A DNA stretch of 64,000 bases, taken from contig JAEYRX010000012.1 of assembly GCA_023435225.1 (NCBI GenBank), forward strand, positions 124,001-188,000, written 5' to 3'. The notes beneath the pieces are model-generated. The model was not told where the DNA came from. It made no database searches and saw nothing but the letters and a program-made list of their open reading frames with translations. The position numbers were made by a program, and so were the translations under genes. Shown here one piece after another: positions 60,728 to 64,000 of the stretch. The stretch's first letter is position 1. Each line of letters opens with the position of its first letter. This DNA is from Bacillota bacterium (GTDB taxonomy: Bacteria; Bacillota; UBA4882; UBA8346).

Positions 60728-61665
60728 TTGATGGTGCCTACAATCTTAATAACCACAGTCCGATTTCTGAGCTGATTATCAAAGGTATCATTAGGATAAA
60801 GCGACTGTGAATCCCCCATACTGCTGGCTTTGAACATTTTAGCCGGTAAATCAGAGTTTATCCGGAGATAATCGATGACCGTTACCGCCCGTTGCAAACC
60901 CAACGAAACATTATCCCTGTACATAAGTTGACTTAAGATTGGCAAATCATCAGTATGCCCTTCCACATTTACTTGGATCTTTCCAACATGTGGACGGAGT
61001 TCTGCTCCGAGTAAATCAAGGGTTGATTTAGCTTCCGGCCGGAGTTGGGTTAATTGGGAAAAGAGTCCAAATTCAAAGGTTAAAATAAGTTGGTTATTTT
61101 TAGCGCCGGTAATAATACCAGGTATGTCAATAATTATATCTGGTTTCTCAATTGGGGCGCTAACGACGATTTTTTTCGGTAAAGCGGGTAATGATTTAAC
61201 GGCCGGTAGTTTTAAGTTATGTAGGAAAGGAAGTACTGCAAAGAGTATAATTATTACACCAACCACCAGAATAGCTACTGGAATTACTGGCCGGAACCGT
61301 CGGGTCCAGGAAGGGAATTTCTGTAGATGTTCAATACATTTTAAGGCTGACTGGTATGTTTCCCGGGAAGAATTTTGCCGGATAGCTTCGGCCCATAGAC
61401 CCTGAGCTTCCAATAATCTTCCTTGCTGCGCTCTGATCCGGGCCATTAAATCATAGACTGCCGGTAGCGCTGGGTTCTCATGGATTAAGTGTTCCAATAA
61501 AACTTCGGCTTCAGGGTACTTACCGATCCGGGCTAATTCTACTGCTTTTGGTAGAATAGCCTTACCAAGCAAGCTAATAGCGGAATCAGCTCCGGCTAAG
61601 GGCCCAATCAGTTCATTATCTATTTGTAAATTCTCAGGTTTTTGTTTCAAATCATTCAACTTCAT
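60724..61665 (-). CDS. TPR - membrane - OmpA-domain protein
   Basis: 313 residues. The N-terminal cytoplasmic region carries TPR-like helices (about 30-115: VELARIGKYPEAEVLLEHLIHENPALP, GRLLEAQGLWAEAIR). One membrane segment follows (about 128-150, VIPVAILVVGVIIILFAV), then a C-terminal OmpA/MotB domain (about 195-313) with VNVEGHTDDLPI, LGLQRAVTVIDYL and the closing RNRTVVIKI. The latter binds peptidoglycan. It is translationally coupled to the preceding minus-strand gene (ATGA overlap). The pair looks like an envelope complex with a cytoplasmic arm; the partner is unknown. Confidence 0.85.
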   Translation of the reverse strand: MKLNDLKQKPENLQIDNELIGPLAGADSAISLLGKAILPKAVELARIGKYPEAEVLLEHLIHENPALPAVYDLMARIRAQQGRLLEAQGLWAEAIRQNSSRETYQSALKCIEHLQKFPSWTRRFRPVIPVAILVVGVIIILFAVLPFLHNLKLPAVKSLPALPKKIVVSAPIEKPDIIIDIPGIITGAKNNQLILTFEFGLFSQLTQLRPEAKSTLDLLGAELRPHVGKIQVNVEGHTDDLPILSQLMYRDNVSLGLQRAVTVIDYLRINSDLPAKMFKASSMGDSQSLYPNDTFDNQLRNRTVVIKIVGTIN

Positions 61666-62144
61666 TTTTCTATCCTCGAAGGTATTCCTACAATTACTTC
61701 CCCAAAATAAATGGGATTATCCTGAAGATATACGGTTGGCTTAATTGTTTCAACTATTATGGGCTGAGTTATACCGGCAACTTCCCGGTATCCGGCAACT
61801 GATAAAGATAGTCCCTGATGATATAAGGATTCATTATGTTCACGAACCGATATTCCCGCTTGAATTAAAGAATTCCAAATAGAAGTAAGCGTATTATAGG
61901 CGCGGCGCATTTCCGGGAGCGGTTGTTCGGTATTAGGCAGCATTAGTTTTTGTTGTAATCGCCATAGACTTAGACTGAAGTCAATAATAAATTGTAAGGA
62001 TTCAGTCCTGGTAGTATCAGAGACGTCCTTCTCGGGTAAATTGGCGATAAGTCTTAAAATAGTATTTAAGTCAAATAACTTTAACGGAGTAATCCGAAAT
62101 TCCCGAGGATATAAAAATTGGCGCCAACCGGAAAATAAACTCAT
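61662..62144 (-). CDS. Unrecognised protein with GrpE-reminiscent C-terminus
   Basis: 160 residues from the ATG at 62144, chosen because TAGGAG lies 7 bases upstream; an ATG two codons earlier is too close to it. The N-terminus is MSLFSGWRQFLYPREFRITPL. A helical middle (LQFIIDFSLSLWRLQQKLML, MRRAYNTLTSIWNSLIQAGI) precedes a short beta ending GYREVAGITQPIIVETIKPT..., whose layout (VVETxxPGYxL..RVLRPA in GrpE) recalls the nucleotide-exchange factor GrpE. This is a weak resemblance. It is coupled to the TPR-OmpA gene and presumably works with it. Confidence 0.6.
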   Translation of the reverse strand: MSLFSGWRQFLYPREFRITPLKLFDLNTILRLIANLPEKDVSDTTRTESLQFIIDFSLSLWRLQQKLMLPNTEQPLPEMRRAYNTLTSIWNSLIQAGISVREHNESLYHQGLSLSVAGYREVAGITQPIIVETIKPTVYLQDNPIYFGEVIVGIPSRIEK

Positions 62145-62181
62145 TATCATACTCCTACCGGTAAAAATTTGGTCAAAGGAT

Positions 62182-62237
62182 AGGCAAGAGAGAACAGGCA
62201 ACAGGGAACAGGAAAAAGGCAACAGGCGAAAGGAAAA
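62182..62237. repeat. Heptamer array (AGGCAAC)n
   Basis: AGGCAAG, AGAGAAC, AGGCAAC, AGGGAAC, AGGAAAA, AGGCAAC, AGGCGAA, AGGAAAA: eight degenerate 7-bp units. Confidence 0.8.
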
Positions 62238-62297
62238 TGCCTAAAATCCAACTCACATATGGTATTTTCTTCTGGATTAAGACTTTTAAATTCTTTT

Positions 62298-62339
62298 CTC
62301 CTGACTCCTGACTTCTGACTTCTGACTTCTGACTCCTTA
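62298..62339. repeat. Heptamer array (CTTCTGA)n
   Basis: CTCCTGA, CTCCTGA, CTTCTGA, CTTCTGA, CTTCTGA, CTCCTTA. The stop codon of the minus-strand MscS gene is formed by the last unit. Confidence 0.85.
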
Positions 62340-63392
62340 ATCCTCTGTCTTTGTCACATACACAGTTTGCGTGGGATAAGCAAAGTCAATTCCTCTCTTT
62401 TCAAACTCTTCTTTAATCTGGAAATTGATCTCCTGTTGAATATCCATATATTTCTTATAGTCACTACCGATTACATAATAAACAATCTCATATATTAACG
62501 AAGAATCTTTATAGGCGGCAAAGTGAGCTCGATCAAAAAGAACATCATTAATCTCGGTGATTATTTCTTTTATTATATTTGGTATTTCCTTAAGAGTAGG
62601 TAAAGAAGTTTGATAAGTAACCCCGATCTGAAAAACCACCCGTCTTTGTTCCATTCGTTTATAATTCCGGACTCGGGAATTGGTAAGGTCGGTATTAGAG
62701 AAGATTAACTGCTCGCCGCTTAAACTACGCAATCTGGTGGTTTTTACCCCGATATATTCAACGGTTCCCAGGTAATCTCCAACTATAATAAAGTCGCCTA
62801 CCTCAAAAGGGCGGTCAAAAAATATGGTAAAGTAACTGAACATATCACCCAAAATTGCTTGAGAAGCTAAAGCAACGGCAACACCGCCGATGCCTAAACC
62901 GGCAACCAGAGCCGATATTTTAACTCCTAGATTATCCAGGAAAATAATTAATGCCAAACCCCAGACCGTAATTCTTAAAATAGTTATTATTCCTTTAATA
63001 ACCTGTCTCTTGGATTGATCGGTTTCTTTTTTAATCCAGAATAGTTCCATAAAATAGACAATTACTTCTAGAGCAAATAAAACACCAATAATGGTCATTA
63101 TAATCAGGCTGAAAACAGTAAGAGTTTTATTTAGTAAAGGGCTGATTTTCAAGCCCTGCAGGCTGGAGTAGAGAAGACCTAAATAGAGCAAGGGAAAAAG
63201 TTTTTTTTCAATAGACTTGATTAAAAAATTATCAATTTCGTTAGAAGTACGGTTAGTCCATTTATATAAACATTTAAAGATAAAAAATTTTGCAATATGA
63301 AGGATTATACTTCCAAGTAATAGTATAGCTACTAAAATAAGATAATCAGCAACTCGATTATGAAAAACTTCATGATTTAAGATATCTCCCAA
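62337..63392 (-). CDS. MscS-family mechanosensitive channel
   Basis: A small-conductance mechanosensitive-type channel, 351 residues. Three to five membrane segments lie in the first 180 residues. The pore helix region reads ALVAGLGIGGVAVALASQAILGDMFSYF (MscS TM3 GxxxxGxGxAL..Q), followed by the beta domain FDRPFEVGDFIIVGDYLGTVEYIGVKTTRLRSL and the C-terminal alpha/beta vestibule. It acts as an osmotic safety valve. The start is TTG at 63392 with GGGAGG 8 bases upstream. Its stop lies in a heptamer array. Confidence 0.93.
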   Translation of the reverse strand: MGDILNHEVFHNRVADYLILVAILLLGSIILHIAKFFIFKCLYKWTNRTSNEIDNFLIKSIEKKLFPLLYLGLLYSSLQGLKISPLLNKTLTVFSLIIMTIIGVLFALEVIVYFMELFWIKKETDQSKRQVIKGIITILRITVWGLALIIFLDNLGVKISALVAGLGIGGVAVALASQAILGDMFSYFTIFFDRPFEVGDFIIVGDYLGTVEYIGVKTTRLRSLSGEQLIFSNTDLTNSRVRNYKRMEQRRVVFQIGVTYQTSLPTLKEIPNIIKEIITEINDVLFDRAHFAAYKDSSLIYEIVYYVIGSDYKKYMDIQQEINFQIKEEFEKRGIDFAYPTQTVYVTKTED

Positions 63393-63708
63393 TTTTATTT
63401 CCTCCCATAGTTAAATATGTTGAATTGATTTTTTGATTTCAACATATCATTGTTCATTCAGCTAGAAACAAATACTAAATCAGAGCTGAATAATCATAGA
63501 GCCTCGACGAATTTCCATCAATATGTGACTTATTATAGCATTTCCTTCATTCTATCTAATATAAAGTATATATTTAGCTATTTTTAGGCAGAGTCCTTCA
63601 AAAAAAATGGGGGTTAATAATTAGTTGTTTCAATTTCATAGTTTGGTATTAGAGGATAGACAACTGATAAGTAGGTTTTAATGTGTGAAAAAGCGTTGAG
63701 GTAGCAAG
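63393..63708. other. 316-base intergenic region upstream of the MscS gene
   Basis: It holds one perfect 10-bp inverted repeat (63415-63447: ATATGTTGAA / TTCAACATAT) in what would be the 5' leader of the MscS transcript, and otherwise AT-rich sequence without ORFs or recognised RNA motifs. Confidence 0.45.
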
Positions 63709-64000
63709 TTAATCCGGATAACGTTCTCTGATAGCTTTAATTACATCATAAATTTCATTAAAAGCAGTCACCACATCAGGGTCAAATTGTTTTCCCACTT
63801 GTTTATTAATGTATTTTAAAATTTTCGCTTCGTTCCATTCATCCTTATATACTCTCTTGGACACCAGAGCGTCATAAACGTCAGCTAACGCGACTATCCT
63901 TCCTTCAAGGGGGATTTCATCAGCTTTTAGGTTAGTTGGATAGCCGGTTCCGTCCCATCTTTCATGATGGGTTATGGCCACCAACGCTGAAAGTTTGTCC
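63709..64000 (-). CDS. HD-GYP domain protein, 5' part outside window
   Basis: The C-terminal part of an HD-GYP phosphodiesterase that degrades cyclic di-GMP. The frame is open through base 64000, so the start is beyond the window. Visible are the GYP motif in THHERWDGTGYPTNL, then GRIVALADVYDALVSKRVYKDEW and the final KQFDPDVVTAF. These residues belong to the last third of the HD-GYP domain; the HD dyad and any sensor domain lie outside. It adds to several other cyclic di-GMP genes in the window. Confidence 0.92.
   Translation of the reverse strand, partial: DKLSALVAITHHERWDGTGYPTNLKADEIPLEGRIVALADVYDALVSKRVYKDEWNEAKILKYINKQVGKQFDPDVVTAFNEIYDVIKAIRERYPD

Noticed and set aside
1..64000. rRNA or tRNA genes
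   Set aside because: No tRNA cloverleaf with a GGTTCGA-type loop and no ribosomal RNA sequence was noticed. A covariance-model scan would be needed to be certain.

Overview
The window reads as chromosomal DNA of a low-G+C, endospore-forming Firmicute. spoIVB, spo0A, steA, ytaF and SPOCS-domain proteins point to sporulation. FapR, Obg, RsfS, YqeK and T-box leaders point to Firmicutes. A complete RND efflux system whose pump is fused to a TolC-type outer-membrane channel, plus an OmpA-type C-terminal domain, suggests a two-membrane (diderm) envelope, as in Limnochordia/Hydrogenispora-like, Negativicutes or Halanaerobiales lineages. The exact lineage cannot be fixed by reading alone.

Layout. 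1-1.1 kb: the end of a Phd/ParE-type toxin-antitoxin pair and a VOC protein. 1.1-3.5 kb (minus strand): ilvB behind a T-box and then a valine-rich leader peptide with its own terminator. 3.5-5.1 kb: an unusual IMP dehydrogenase. 5.5-13.7 kb: a two-component system followed by an RND adaptor and the pump-TolC fusion. 13.8-16.7 kb: a glutamate-synthase-like FMN protein, a hypothetical gene and a QueG-like Fe-S protein. 16.7-21.2 kb: a 4-kb segment between two mirror-image composite inverted-repeat elements, holding two paralogous 55/56-residue proteins, an ABA-sandwich protein and type III glutamine synthetase. 21.2-23 kb: two secreted paralogues separated by a MITE. 23-24.7 kb: fapR-fabH. 24.9-36.1 kb: housekeeping genes (a diguanylate cyclase, obg, yhbY, proB, nadD, an RRM protein, YajQ, PilZ, yqeK, rsfS, T-box-leuS, a YgjP-like peptidase). 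36.4-43.3 kb: spoIVB-spo0A-steA-MctB-like-glycosyltransferase-MraY-like-nfo. 43.5-49.1 kb: rnhA, a split transketolase, an MgtE-N/CBS protein, and a NiCo riboswitch with a cation efflux gene. 49.4-56.1 kb: ytaF, SPOCS-domain proteins and a glycosyltransferase, a likely spore-envelope locus. 56.4-64 kb: a GGDEF/EAL protein, a methyltransferase, a TPR-OmpA protein with a GrpE-reminiscent partner, an MscS channel and a truncated HD-GYP protein.

The intergenic DNA is unusually structured. It holds a MITE family with 4-bp target duplications (four copies), a second composite element pair, at least two further inverted-repeat families, CACAGAG-type palindromes, and many short tandem arrays that all have a 7-bp period but different sequences. 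Several of these arrays start at or run into the stop codons of neighbouring genes.

The best candidates for something new are the stacked T-box plus Val-rich leader-peptide control of ilvB, the mirror-flanked cassette with its twin small proteins, the heptamer arrays, and the RND-TolC fusion. Cyclic-di-GMP signalling is a recurrent theme (two GGDEF proteins, PilZ, YajQ, HD-GYP). No rRNA, tRNA or CRISPR array was seen.
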